From: DASRDR01 sp035550795
GTDB taxonomy: Bacteria; Methylomirabilota; Methylomirabilia; Rokubacteriales; DASRDR01
Direction: 5' to 3'
Length of the DNA stretch: 64,000 nucleotides
Assembly (NCBI GenBank): GCA_035550795.1
Contig: DASZOL010000063.1
Location: 8,230-72,229, forward strand
Shown here: piece by piece, positions 26,123 through 34,504 of the stretch
Layout of the letters: each line of letters begins with the position of its first letter
How positions within the stretch are numbered: the stretch's first letter is position 1
Position numbers and translations under genes: made by a program
The notes under the pieces: model-generated
The model's database searches: none
What the model was told of the DNA's origin: nothing
What the model saw: the letters and a program-made list of their open reading frames with translations, nothing else

Positions 26123-26538
26123 GCGGCGCCCCGCACCTGCTCATCGGTCTCGTGGTCGCGCTCGCGACGCTCGCTGGCACGGGCGCCTGGGGGCAGGGGT
26201 CCTCCGCGCAGTCCCAGCGCCCGCAGTATCTGCCCTTCGCGGAGTTTGCGTCCGACGACTCTGCCTCGCAGGTCTCCGTCAAGCAGGCCTACAACGAGGC
26301 GGTCGAGCGCTACAACAAGACCCTGTACGACTACCACGTGACCCTGGGGCAGCACGACCAACTCGTCGAGCAGCACAAGCGCGCCCGCACGTCCGCCGAA
26401 CAGGAGAAGGCGCGCGCCGACGCCGCCCCCCTGCGGGCCAAGCTCCAGACCCTCCGCCGGGACGTCACCAACCTGGCCGCGACCGTCGATCAGGCCCGTC
26501 GCCGCGCGAGCCAGGCGGGCGTGACGCTCACCCGCTGA
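26119..26538 (+). CDS. Secreted coiled-coil protein
   Basis: The 139-residue protein has a signal peptide (residues 1-25, cleavage near TGAWGQG) and then a nearly continuous helical, coiled-coil-forming region (AYNEAVERYNKTLYDYHV… AEQEKARADAAPLRAKLQTL). No family is recognised. Overlap with the RAM-domain gene indicates coupled translation, though the functional link is not evident. Confidence 0.65.
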   Translation: MSGAPHLLIGLVVALATLAGTGAWGQGSSAQSQRPQYLPFAEFASDDSASQVSVKQAYNEAVERYNKTLYDYHVTLGQHDQLVEQHKRARTSAEQEKARADAAPLRAKLQTLRRDVTNLAATVDQARRRASQAGVTLTR

Positions 26539-26650
26539 GGGGCGGCTCCCCCGCGGCACCGCCGGCTCTCCGGCCCGACCTCCTCGGGAGCCCTGAGCCG
26601 GGAGCATGTGCCGATTCGTGACACTTTCTGCGTGGTTATGCGCTGCCCCG

Positions 26651-26659
26651 TGCTATTAT
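26651..26659 (+). promoter_or_regulatory. Extended -10 element (leaderless start)
   Basis: TGCTATTAT, an extended -10 (TGN plus TATTAT), ends 7 bases before the ATG at 26667, so transcription should begin at or next to the start codon. No Shine-Dalgarno sequence is possible in that gap. Confidence 0.55.
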
Positions 26660-26666
26660 TCCTCTG

Positions 26667-27617
26667 ATGCCGCCGAAAGGCTCGGTCTCCGTCCTGGTGT
26701 ACCACCCGGACGAGGCCCAAGCCTATGCGCGACTGGTTCGCGCCCCGCGAGGTCAGATTCGACTCCGGGTCGCCTCCACTCCCGAGACAGCGTTGCCCTT
26801 CGTGGAGGAGATGGACGTCCTCTACACCTGGGGCTTCCCCGCCGAGCTCCTTCCCATGGCCAGACGCCTTCGCTGGGTCCAGGTCATGGGCGCCGGCGTG
26901 AACGCCTTCCTCGACGTACCTTTTCCGCCCAAGGTCATGCTCACGAGGATCGAGGGAGTCTTCGGCCCGTGGATGGCCGAGTACGTGTTCGGCTGGCTCC
27001 TCTGGGCCTCCCAGCGGACGGAGACCCTCCGCATCGCCCAGCGGCTCCGCCGCTGGGAGCCGCTCAATCCAGTGCTGCTGCGAGGCAAGACACTCGGCAT
27101 AGTGGGCGTGGGATCGATCGGGCGCGTGGTCGCCTCGGTGGGGCGCGCATTCCAGATGCGGGTCCTCGGCCTCTCCCGGACCGGACACCGGGTGCCCGAG
27201 GTCGACCGCGTCTATCGCCGGCCGGCCTTCCACGAGTTCCTCGCGGCGAGCGACTACGTGGTCCTCGTCGTGCCACTCACCCCGGAAACCCGCGGGATGC
27301 TGGGCGAGCCCGAGCTGCACGCCATGAGGCCGGAATCGTGGCTGGTAAACCTCGGACGGGGCTCGCTCATCCAGGAGCCGGCCCTGGTCCGCGCCCTTCA
27401 GGAGCGCTGGATCGCCGGCGCCGTGCTCGACGTCTTCTCCGAAGAGCCCCTTCCCACCGAGCACCCGTTCTGGGGCATGGCGAACGTCGTCGTGACGCCA
27501 CACATCTCGGGACCGAGCCTCCCGGAGGAGATCGCCCCGACCTTCAACGAGAACCTGAAGCGCTTCCTCACGGGCCGGCAGCTGCGCGGCCGGGTCGACA
27601 TCCGCCGGGGATACTAG
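26667..27617 (+). CDS. D-2-hydroxyacid dehydrogenase (NAD(P)-dependent, GhrA-like)
   Basis: The 316-residue enzyme has a Rossmann dinucleotide motif GIVGVGSIGRVVA near residue 145, the substrate-binding arginine in NLGRGSL near residue 230, and catalytic Glu (SEEPLP) and His (TPHISGPS). This is the glyoxylate/hydroxypyruvate reductase branch of the D-isomer-specific dehydrogenases, which reduce 2-ketoacids to D-2-hydroxyacids. The exact substrate is unknown. The gene is convergent with a PfpI-like gene across a strong hairpin. Confidence 0.88.
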   Translation: MPPKGSVSVLVYHPDEAQAYARLVRAPRGQIRLRVASTPETALPFVEEMDVLYTWGFPAELLPMARRLRWVQVMGAGVNAFLDVPFPPKVMLTRIEGVFGPWMAEYVFGWLLWASQRTETLRIAQRLRRWEPLNPVLLRGKTLGIVGVGSIGRVVASVGRAFQMRVLGLSRTGHRVPEVDRVYRRPAFHEFLAASDYVVLVVPLTPETRGMLGEPELHAMRPESWLVNLGRGSLIQEPALVRALQERWIAGAVLDVFSEEPLPTEHPFWGMANVVVTPHISGPSLPEEIAPTFNENLKRFLTGRQLRGRVDIRRGY

Positions 27618-27646
27618 CGGCGGGGGATCGAGGGAGCCCCCGCCGC
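27617..27646. terminator. Bidirectional terminator-like hairpin
   Basis: GCGGCGGGGG (27617-27626) pairs with CCCCCGCCGC (27637-27646) around a 10-base loop, beginning at the dehydrogenase stop codon and ending before the convergent PfpI-like stop. There is no T-tract. Confidence 0.5.
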
Positions 27647-27650
27647 CGCG

Positions 27651-28175
27651 TCACCGCTTCGCGAGCGCCTTCACGATCTCCCGGCAGAAGGCCGGCAGGT
27701 CGTCGGGCTTCCGTGACGTGATCAAGTTCCCGTCGACCACGACCTCCTGGTCGACCCACGTCGCCCCGGCGTTCACCAGGTCGTCCTTGATGGAGAAGAA
27801 GCTCGTCGCGCGCTTGCCCTTCAGGATCCCCGCCGACACCGGCATCCAGCCGGCGTGGCAGATGGCCGCCACGACCTTCCCCTCGCCGAAGGCGTCCCGG
27901 ACCAGCTTCACCATGGCAGACGAGCGCCGCATGAGGTCCGGTGCGAAGCCGCCCGGGATGACCACGGCGTCGTACTCGACGGCGCTCACCTGCTCGGCCT
28001 GCACGTCCACGGGGACGGGATAGCCGTGCTTCGAGGTGTAGCTCTTGGCGCTGCCGCTGCCGACGACGTGGACGTCGGCGCCCTCCTCCTTGAGCCGGTA
28101 GTACGGAACCCAGAGCTCCATTTCCTGGTAGAGGTTCTCCGCGAGGATCGCCACACGCTTGCCTCTGAGCTGCAT
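27651..28175 (-). CDS. DJ-1/PfpI family protein (type 1 glutamine amidotransferase-like)
   Basis: The 174-residue protein has the PfpI fold: RVAILAENLYQEMELWVPYY with the conserved Glu, YDAVVIPGGFAPDLMR, and the nucleophile elbow AAICHAGWMP, where Cys-His form the active site. Family members act as general stress proteins, deglycases or peptidases. The start ATG at 28175 follows GAGGGAGGG; upstream in-frame codons are arginine/serine-rich and rejected. Confidence 0.9.
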   Translation of the reverse strand: MQLRGKRVAILAENLYQEMELWVPYYRLKEEGADVHVVGSGSAKSYTSKHGYPVPVDVQAEQVSAVEYDAVVIPGGFAPDLMRRSSAMVKLVRDAFGEGKVVAAICHAGWMPVSAGILKGKRATSFFSIKDDLVNAGATWVDQEVVVDGNLITSRKPDDLPAFCREIVKALAKR

Positions 28176-28284
28176 CGTCCCTCCCTCGTGAGCCGGGCCG
28201 GAGCCCGCCTGTTGAGCTCGATCCATCACCTGGCGTGTACAACGCGGCGCGGTCGAGGTCAAGGGGCGGGTCGAGCAGGCGCGG

Positions 28285-28686
28285 TCAGCGGGACTGGACG
28301 ATGCCGAGCGCCTTGGCGACGACGGTCTCGATCCGGTCCGGATCCGTGGGCTTCTGTGCGTAGTGCAGGATGCCGATTTGGCGGGCACGGACCTCGAACT
28401 CCGGCCGGTAGTCACCGGATGTCATCAGCACGTGCACGCGGGGGTCGACCTCCTTGAGTCGCGACACGAGGGCGTGTCCCGACATGTCGCGAAGGGCCAC
28501 GTCCACGATGGCCACGCGCAGACGCCCCGCGTGAGCGAGGTCGAGCGCATCTTGTCCCACTGCCGTGTGCCCAACGCGAAAGCCTCGCCGCGTGAGGTGA
28601 TCGGCGAGCGCACGGCCCGCCTCGTCGTCGGCATCGACTACCAGGAGGAGCGTGTCGTCCCGTTCCAACCCTGACGGGTACGCCAT
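28285..28686 (-). CDS. Stand-alone receiver-domain response regulator
   Basis: The 133-residue protein is a single CheY-like domain: acidic pocket DADDE, phospho-acceptor Asp in AIVDVALRDMSG, Thr/Ser in MTSGDY and Lys in YAQKPTD. There is no output domain. It lies on the same strand as the NtrC-type gene block but 179 bases downstream, with its own start. Its partner kinase is not evident nearby. Confidence 0.85.
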   Translation of the reverse strand: MAYPSGLERDDTLLLVVDADDEAGRALADHLTRRGFRVGHTAVGQDALDLAHAGRLRVAIVDVALRDMSGHALVSRLKEVDPRVHVLMTSGDYRPEFEVRARQIGILHYAQKPTDPDRIETVVAKALGIVQSR

Positions 28687-28865
28687 GGCCCTATGGCGAT
28701 TGCAAGGAGAATGCCACCGGACGGTCTACTGTGCCCGCGCGTGCTGCCGCTGTCTACACGCGAGGGCCTCAAGCGCCCGCAAACAAAATCGAGAGCCGTC
28801 GGATTGGACTCGGGGAAGGGCTGCCCCAGTCGGCACGCCATCCTGTCACTTTGGCAGGACGGGGG

Positions 28866-30245
28866 TCAGTTGATCCCGTACTCCTTGAGACGACGATACA
28901 GCGTACGGCTCGACAGCCCCAGCGCACGTGCCGCCTTGGCACGATCGTTCCCATGGATGGCAAGGGCGCGGAGGATCAGATCCCGCTCCGCCTGCGCCAG
29001 GGTCGGGACAGCGCCCGTCGTCGAGGCCGGCAGTGGAAGTGCCGAGGGCCCCGCCTCCCGCGGGGGCGCTCCACCGCCGAGCGCCGGCAGGTCGACGAGC
29101 CTGATCTGGTCACGGGCGCCCAGCGCATAGGCGCGCTCGATCAGGTTCTCGAGCTCCCGCACGTTGCCCGGAAAGTCGTACGCGAGAAGGGCCGCCATGG
29201 CGTCCGGGGCGATGCCCTTGATCTCGCGGCCGAACCGCTGGTTGAACTGGCGAATGAATGCGGTCACCAGGGCCGACACGTCCGAGCGCCGGTCGCGCAG
29301 CGGAGGGATCTGGAGCCGAACGACGTTGAGCCGATAGAAGAGATCCTGCCGCAGACTGCCGTCCTTGATCGCCACCTCCAGGTTCCTGTTCGTGGCGGCG
29401 ATGACCCGGGTGTCGACGGTGTAGCTCCTGGTCGACCCGACCGGGCGCACGTCCTTCTCCTGGAGGACCCGCAGCAGCTTCACCTGGAGCGCAGGCGGCA
29501 GCTCGGCCACCTCGTCCAGGAAGATCGTCCCCGCGTGCGCGGAGCGGAACAGGCCCAGGGTGTCGGCGACCGCCCCCGAGAACGCCCCCCGCACGTGGCC
29601 GAAGAACTCTGACTCCAGGAGGTCCGAGGGCACCGCCCCGCAGTTGACCGTGATGAAGGGGCCGCCGGCCCGTGCGGAGAGCCGATGGATGGCCGCCGCT
29701 ACCAACTCCTTCCCCGTGCCGCTCTCGCCCTCGATCAGCACCGGCGAATCCGCCGGGGCCACCCGGACAATCATCCCCTTCACCGCCTCCATGACCGGCG
29801 AGACCCCGACAAGCTCGCTCATGCGCAGCTGCTCGCCGAGCCGGCTTCGGAGCGCGTTGACCTCCTGACGCAGCAACCGCCGCTCCAGGATGTGCTCCAG
29901 GAGGTGACGCAGCTCCTCCAGGACCAGCGGCTTCGTCAGGTAGTCGTAGGCGCCCAGCTTCAGCGTCTCCACCGCGGTCGCCACGGTCGGATCGCCGGTC
30001 ATCATGAGCACCTCGATGGAGGGGTCGTGCCGCTTCAGGTGCCGTAAGAGCTCCACGCCGTCCATCTCCGGGAGGTGGATGTCGACGACGGCGACCTCGA
30101 AGAGCTGCGTCTCGAGGAGCTCAACGGCCCGGCTACCGGACGGGACCACGACGGCCTGGTAACCCCAGCTGCGCAACACCTCCGCGAGGAGGTCGCGCAA
30201 CGTGTCGTCGTCCTCCACGACGAGCACGTGCAGCCGCTTCATCAA
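28866..30245 (-). CDS. NtrC-family sigma-54 response regulator (second copy)
   Basis: The 459-residue protein has a receiver domain (EDDD, D55 in VVDIHLPEMDG, K in LTKPLV), an AAA+ domain (Walker A GESGTGKE, sigma-54 loop GAFSGA, where Ser replaces the usual Thr, and GTIFLDEV) and a Fis-type helix-turn-helix (GNDRAKAARALGLSSRTLYR). Its start overlaps the PDZ-protein stop, so it belongs to the Mrp-Lon_N-PDZ operon. No kinase is adjacent. The altered GAFTGA loop may change sigma-54 contact and deserves checking. Confidence 0.9.
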   Translation of the reverse strand: MMKRLHVLVVEDDDTLRDLLAEVLRSWGYQAVVVPSGSRAVELLETQLFEVAVVDIHLPEMDGVELLRHLKRHDPSIEVLMMTGDPTVATAVETLKLGAYDYLTKPLVLEELRHLLEHILERRLLRQEVNALRSRLGEQLRMSELVGVSPVMEAVKGMIVRVAPADSPVLIEGESGTGKELVAAAIHRLSARAGGPFITVNCGAVPSDLLESEFFGHVRGAFSGAVADTLGLFRSAHAGTIFLDEVAELPPALQVKLLRVLQEKDVRPVGSTRSYTVDTRVIAATNRNLEVAIKDGSLRQDLFYRLNVVRLQIPPLRDRRSDVSALVTAFIRQFNQRFGREIKGIAPDAMAALLAYDFPGNVRELENLIERAYALGARDQIRLVDLPALGGGAPPREAGPSALPLPASTTGAVPTLAQAERDLILRALAIHGNDRAKAARALGLSSRTLYRRLKEYGIN

Positions 30246-30976
30246 CGGCTCGGGGGCTGCGCGGGCGGCAGGGTGAGCAGGAGGGACTCACCCTCACGCT
30301 CTACGCGAAGTTGCACCGCGTTGCGGAGGTAGAGCTCCTGGGCCCGTTCACGGAACTCGTCCACCGTCTCCACCGCGACGCCGTCGACGGCGAGGATCCG
30401 GTCCCCTGCGTGCAGACCTCCCCGCGCGGCCGGGCTGCGCTCGGCGACTCCGGCAACCACCGGGACTCGAAGCTCCCGCACGGCGGGTCGATCCTCGGCG
30501 CCGTCCCGGACGAAGAACCCGAACTCGAACGCGACCCGGTCGGCGACCGCCTCCGCGGGCATTCGACCGACGCGAATCTTCACCGCCTGGCGCTCGCGCT
30601 CGCGAAGCACGACGAGAGCGAGATCGCGGCCCGGCGGCGTGCCGCCGACGAGTCGCTGAAGCGCACGCGTCTCCACGATCGGGCGCCCGTCGATGGCCAC
30701 GACGAGGTCGCCTTCGCGCAGACCGGAGGTCTCGGCCGGCGTCTCCTTCATGACCTGGGCGATCAGCACGCCGTAGCCTTCAGTGACGCCGGATCTCTTC
30801 GCGATCTCCTCCATCTCCTGCTCGGTCAGGTCCCGGATCCGGACCCCGAGCCACCCCCACTGCTCCCCGGCGACGGCGCCGCTCGCGAGCCACAGGAGCG
30901 CCAGCACCGGGAGCATCGCGATCCATCGGACCGCCCGCCCCCCTCCACGCCCGACACGTCCCGGCTCAGGCGTCAT
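30242..30976 (-). CDS. Secreted or anchored protein with two PDZ domains
   Basis: The 244-residue protein has an N-terminal membrane segment (WIAMLPVLALLWLASGAVAG) and two PDZ domains (WGWLGVRIRDLTEQE… SGLREGDLVVAIDGRPI and VVAGVAERSPAARGGLHAGDRILAVDGV). No protease domain is present, so it is a PDZ-only relative of DegP-type proteins. It probably binds peptide C-termini in the periplasm. The start ATG at 30976 overlaps the Lon_N gene by 11 bases. Confidence 0.85.
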   Translation of the reverse strand: MTPEPGRVGRGGGRAVRWIAMLPVLALLWLASGAVAGEQWGWLGVRIRDLTEQEMEEIAKRSGVTEGYGVLIAQVMKETPAETSGLREGDLVVAIDGRPIVETRALQRLVGGTPPGRDLALVVLRERERQAVKIRVGRMPAEAVADRVAFEFGFFVRDGAEDRPAVRELRVPVVAGVAERSPAARGGLHAGDRILAVDGVAVETVDEFRERAQELYLRNAVQLRVEREGESLLLTLPPAQPPSR

Positions 30977-31637
30977 CGGACTCCTCCTCTTCCTCGTCAC
31001 CTTCCCGGCCAGCAACCATGGTGAGGAGCTCGTCGAGAGCCGCCAGGGCAAGGTCGAGCCGCTCGCTCACGTCGGCGGCCTCGAGCAACCGCTGCCTCAC
31101 CTCCGAGTCGGGGACGACCGCGGACACGATCCGATCGATCACGGCGCCCGGCGACGCACCTGCCACGGTGAGGCGCCCGACCACGTCAGGATGCGACTGG
31201 CCGAGGGCCACCAGCAGCCGGGCGTGGGCCGTCCGGAGCTCCTGCATGCGCTCCGGGAACGTGCGATCATTCGGGCTCGGCCCGCGATCATCGAGCCGCT
31301 CCGCTCGGACCATGCGGTACAGGCGCCCCTCAGGCGGCTCCTCCGCCACGATCCGGAGCCGCGCGCGGCCGTCCAGCAGGATGTTGTACCGACCGTCCGC
31401 TAGCGCCTCGGCCTGGATGATCTCCCCCGCTCCGGCTACGGCGCGGACGGCTGGCCGACCTTGATAGTCCTTCTCCCACCCCGCGCGCAGCATGACGACG
31501 GCCAGCCAGCGATCCCCCGCCAGGCAGTCGGCGACCATCCGGCGATAGCGCGCCTCGAACACGTGGAGGGGGAGAACCGTCTCGGGGAAGAACGCGACGT
31601 CGGGCAGCGGAAAGATGGGGATGCGAAGCTCGTGCAC
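30966..31637 (-). CDS. Lon N-terminal (substrate-binding) domain protein
   Basis: The 223-residue protein is a stand-alone Lon_substr_bdg domain (COG2802): IPIFPLPDVAFFPETVLPLH, FEARYRRMVADCL and GRYNILLDGRARLRI, followed by a helical part and an acidic tail (GDEEEEESDDA). It lacks the ATPase and protease parts of Lon. Its role is unproven, possibly binding unfolded proteins. The start is GTG. It is encoded 63 bases after the Mrp gene on the same strand. Confidence 0.9.
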   Translation of the reverse strand: MHELRIPIFPLPDVAFFPETVLPLHVFEARYRRMVADCLAGDRWLAVVMLRAGWEKDYQGRPAVRAVAGAGEIIQAEALADGRYNILLDGRARLRIVAEEPPEGRLYRMVRAERLDDRGPSPNDRTFPERMQELRTAHARLLVALGQSHPDVVGRLTVAGASPGAVIDRIVSAVVPDSEVRQRLLEAADVSERLDLALAALDELLTMVAGREGDEEEEESDDA

Positions 31638-31700
31638 CGGTCGCGGCCTACTCTGGAGCGACCCGGGCTGGACGACCCCTCCGCTCCGCTGGTTCCTGCA

Positions 31701-32822
31701 TCAGCTGATGAGCGGCAGCCTCGGCGCCGCGGCCTCGGCGAGGCGGCTTCGGACTCCGGCCGCCACCCGCCGGAAGGCGTCGGCCTGGGGGGACGAGGGG
31801 CGTGCGACCACGATCGGCTCGCCCGTGTCGCCGCCGATGCGCGTCTCCGTGTCGATCGGGATCGAGCCCAGGACCGGAACCTCGAACTCGCTCGCGAGCC
31901 TCGCGCCGCCGCCCTCGCCGAAGATCGGCGTGGCGTGGGAGCAGTGAGGGCACACGAACCCCGCCATGTTCTCGACGATGCCCAGCACCGGCACGTTCAT
32001 CTTGCGAAACATCTGCAAGCCCTTCCGGACGTCAAGCAGCGACACGTCTTGCGGGGTCGTCACCATGACCGCGCCGGACAGAGGCAACGTCTGGGACAGC
32101 GAGAGCTGGGCATCGCCGGTCCCCGGAGGCATGTCGAAGATCAGGTAGTCGAGCGGTCCCCACTCCACGTCCTTGAGGAACTGCTGGACGGCCGAGTGGA
32201 TCATCGGCCCCCGCCAGATCACCGGGTCCCCCTCCTTCACGAAGAACCCGATCGACATGACCTTCACACCGTAGGCCTGGACAGGCACGATGCGGTTCGC
32301 GACCATCGCGGGCCGCCCGCGCGCCCCGATCATGAGGGGGATGTTGGGCCCGTACACGTCGACGTCGACGATGCCGACCTCGGCCCCCTCGCCGTGCAGC
32401 GCGAGCGCCAGGTTCACGGCCACCGTTGACTTGCCGACGCCGCCCTTGCCGGAGGACACCGCGATGGTGTGCTTGACCTCCGGGATCAGCTCTTCCGCCG
32501 GCGGGCGAGCAGGGCCGTGGCCGTGTCCCGTGGTGTGCCCCGTGCCCGCGCGTGAGGCCATTCCGGCCTTCACGTCGGACACACCTGGAAGGGCTTGGAC
32601 GACCTTGCGGGCCCGGCTGTGGATCTCGGCTCGGGCCAGAGGTGGCTGCTCGCTGGTGAACTGGAGGGTGAACGCGACCTGACCACCTTCGACCGTCAGC
32701 CCCTCGACGAGCCCAAGGGTCACGATGTCCTGACCGGCATTGGGATCGAGCACGCCGCGGAGTGCCGCCAACACGGCGTCTCTCGTGAGCCCGGCCCCCT
32801 TGCTTCCGCCGAAAAGCCCCAT
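31701..32822 (-). CDS. Mrp/ApbC (NBP35) iron-sulfur cluster carrier ATPase
   Basis: The 373-residue protein has an N-terminal MIP18/DUF59 domain (residues 1-~95), a His/Gly-rich linker (GTGHTTGHGHGP), and the Mrp P-loop domain with the deviant Walker A SSGKGGVGKST, the DVDVYGPNIP motif and the Fe-S-binding CPHC. These proteins carry Fe-S clusters to apo-proteins in the cytoplasm. The His-rich linker could bind metal (inference). A near-consensus promoter ends 8 bases before its ATG, and the gene heads the Mrp-Lon_N-PDZ-NtrC block. Confidence 0.93.
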   Translation of the reverse strand: MGLFGGSKGAGLTRDAVLAALRGVLDPNAGQDIVTLGLVEGLTVEGGQVAFTLQFTSEQPPLARAEIHSRARKVVQALPGVSDVKAGMASRAGTGHTTGHGHGPARPPAEELIPEVKHTIAVSSGKGGVGKSTVAVNLALALHGEGAEVGIVDVDVYGPNIPLMIGARGRPAMVANRIVPVQAYGVKVMSIGFFVKEGDPVIWRGPMIHSAVQQFLKDVEWGPLDYLIFDMPPGTGDAQLSLSQTLPLSGAVMVTTPQDVSLLDVRKGLQMFRKMNVPVLGIVENMAGFVCPHCSHATPIFGEGGGARLASEFEVPVLGSIPIDTETRIGGDTGEPIVVARPSSPQADAFRRVAAGVRSRLAEAAAPRLPLIS

Positions 32823-32830
32823 CGCGCCTC

Positions 32831-32859
32831 ACTATACGGAAGGGGTCAGAGAGGGTCAA
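32831..32859 (-). promoter_or_regulatory. Sigma-70 promoter of the Mrp gene
   Basis: On the minus strand TTGACC, a 17-base spacer and TATAGT precede the ATG at 32822 by 8 bases. The leader is at most about one base, so no Shine-Dalgarno is possible. Confidence 0.7.
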
Positions 32860-32911
32860 GCAACGGGGCCTCGGACGATGGAAAATCGCGCCCGCGTCTC
32901 GAGGGGTCCCG

Positions 32912-33655
32912 TCACCGGAAGTCGAGATCGCGCAACCGGTCCGGGTCGAGCGCTGCGAGGGCGGCCAGCTCGACGGGCGTCGGCGGCGCGATGGTCGAGA
33001 GCCCGGAGAGGGGCTCGACCCTGAAGCCCGTCCGGCGGGACACCTCCTCGACGGTGACACCGGGCTGCAACGCCTCCAGCCGGAGTCCCGCCGGCGTGCC
33101 GCGGAACACGGCGAGCGGTGTCACCAGGCGGTCCAGGTTGCCCGTCGCGGTGACGAAGTCCACCGCGGGCACGAGCGACCTCGGGTCGTGACGCGTCCGG
33201 TAGACGATCACCCGCCGGCAGACCTGGAACAGGACGGCGGCGCCGCCGCCGCCGGGAAGCCGCACGCGCGGCCGATCGAAGTCGCCGATCACCGTCGAGT
33301 TGATACGCCCCTGGCCGTCGATCTGGACGCACCCCAGGATCATCACGTCGATCCGGCCGCGCAGCGCCAGCTGGTAGATGTCCACGTTCGAGAGAACGAC
33401 GGGGGACCCGGCAAGCCAGTCCGGGCCGGACGACGAGCGCGGCAGCGTGGGCGGGGCGCCGTCCACGCCGCCGCCGATGGAGAGATGGCGGATCCCCGGG
33501 GAGTGGAGCCGACGGGCCAGGGCGATCGCGAGCGAGGGCAGAACGGAGTTCACTCCGTGGCACGCCACTTCGCCGTCCACGAGCAGCCGCGCCAGCGTGA
33601 TGGCCATGCGCTCGGGGACGCCGACGGTGCCCACTCGCTCGGCATCCGGCCGCAC
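32912..33655 (-). CDS. CoA-transferase subunit B (glutaconate/3-oxoacid type)
   Basis: The 247-residue protein is a class I CoA-transferase beta subunit: VGVPERMAITLARLLVDGE, HLSIGGGVDGAPPTLP, INSTVIGDFDRPRVRLPGGGGA and VDFVTATGNLDR. The family's catalytic Glu normally lies in this subunit near the first glycine-rich segment. GTG at 33655 is chosen because it lies 5 bases after the subunit A stop, giving coupled translation. It should form the active heterodimer with the UGA-interrupted subunit A next to it. The acyl substrate is unknown. Confidence 0.88.
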   Translation of the reverse strand: MRPDAERVGTVGVPERMAITLARLLVDGEVACHGVNSVLPSLAIALARRLHSPGIRHLSIGGGVDGAPPTLPRSSSGPDWLAGSPVVLSNVDIYQLALRGRIDVMILGCVQIDGQGRINSTVIGDFDRPRVRLPGGGGAAVLFQVCRRVIVYRTRHDPRSLVPAVDFVTATGNLDRLVTPLAVFRGTPAGLRLEALQPGVTVEEVSRRTGFRVEPLSGLSTIAPPTPVELAALAALDPDRLRDLDFR

Positions 33656-33660
33656 GACGT

Positions 33661-34464
33661 TCAGGGAGCGGACTCCAGGTACGCCCGGAGCCCCTCGACC
33701 GTCCGCGCGGCGTCGAGGTACCGGCGCACGCCGGCCTCGTCGATGTCGTAGCACCCGGGGCAGTCGCCCGGCCGGGCGCCGTCCGGGACCTCCACCACTG
33801 CCGCGACGGACAGATCGGAGATCCGGGTCATCTCGGGGGACCGAGCGAGCTCCTCGGACGGCACGATTCGCTCGGTGGTGAGGATCACCGCGTCGGCCGC
33901 CTGGGCCATCAGCAGGTCGTATCCGGGGGAGCCGAAGATCCGGGCGTTGCCGGAGGCGTCGGCCTCCTGCACGTGAAGGAGCGCCCAGCGAGGCCGAAGC
34001 GCCGGCACGACGTAGATTTCGTCTCCCGTCCAGGGATCCTTGACGGTCCGGAAATCCGCGGTGGCAGGCAGGTCGGTCCCCCGGAAGCCCGGAACCGGCT
34101 CGAACGGCACGCCTAGGGATGCGGCCCGCAGCCCCGTCATCACCCCCACTCAGGAGAACTCGCGGACGCGGAGCATCCCGGACTCGACGGCCCGCCGGTA
34201 GCTCGGCAGCGCACCCCCGAACGCCGATTCGAGGGATGCGACGCCGGCGTCGACCTCCGCGAGACACCCCGCGGCGCAGAGGAGGTCTAGGTCGTAGGAT
34301 GGAGAGGGCTTCGACAGGCGCAGGCCCCGCCGACCCTGCCGCGCCAGCTCCCGCACGAGGGCGGCCGGGATCCGGTGCAACATCACGCCCCCGATGGTGA
34401 TGTGGTCCCCGTCGGCCACGAGCGCGGCCGCTCGGGCGAGAGAGACGAGCTTTCCCTCAGCCAC
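33661..34464 (-). CDS. CoA-transferase subunit A with in-frame UGA (predicted selenoprotein)
   Basis: Two halves of one subunit A sit in the same frame, split only by TGA at 34152-34150 (codon 105). The N-terminal half has GDHITIGGVMLHRIPAALV, the C-terminal half GLRAASLGVPFEPVPGFRG and ILTTERIVP, and together they make a normal 267-residue protein. The TGA follows VREFS and precedes VGVMTGLRA, inside the conserved core. A hairpin with loop GGC starts 14 bases after the TGA. Reading TGA as selenocysteine is the simplest reading, given the similar arrangement at 4299. Alternatives are a nonsense mutation or reinitiation at the GTG directly after TGA. Subunit B follows 5 bases on. Confidence 0.7.
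34115..34135 (-). promoter_or_regulatory. SECIS-like stem-loop in CoA-transferase subunit A
   Basis: On the coding strand GGGG-C-TGCG, loop GGC, CGCA-T-CCCT forms an eight-pair stem with one C/T mismatch and one G-T pair. The stem begins 14 bases and the loop 23 bases after the TGA, with GG at the loop start. It is weaker than the hairpin at 4304-4344. Confidence 0.55.
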
Positions 34465-34504
34465 CGCGGCGCTCCCGGCCCGGCAGGACGGCGTTCACGG
34501 GCTG

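Noticed and set aside
34150..34152. Treating the CoA-transferase UGA as a plain nonsense mutation
   Set aside because: Not excluded, but both halves and subunit B remain intact in frame and a SECIS-like hairpin follows. Left as the alternative in the feature entry.
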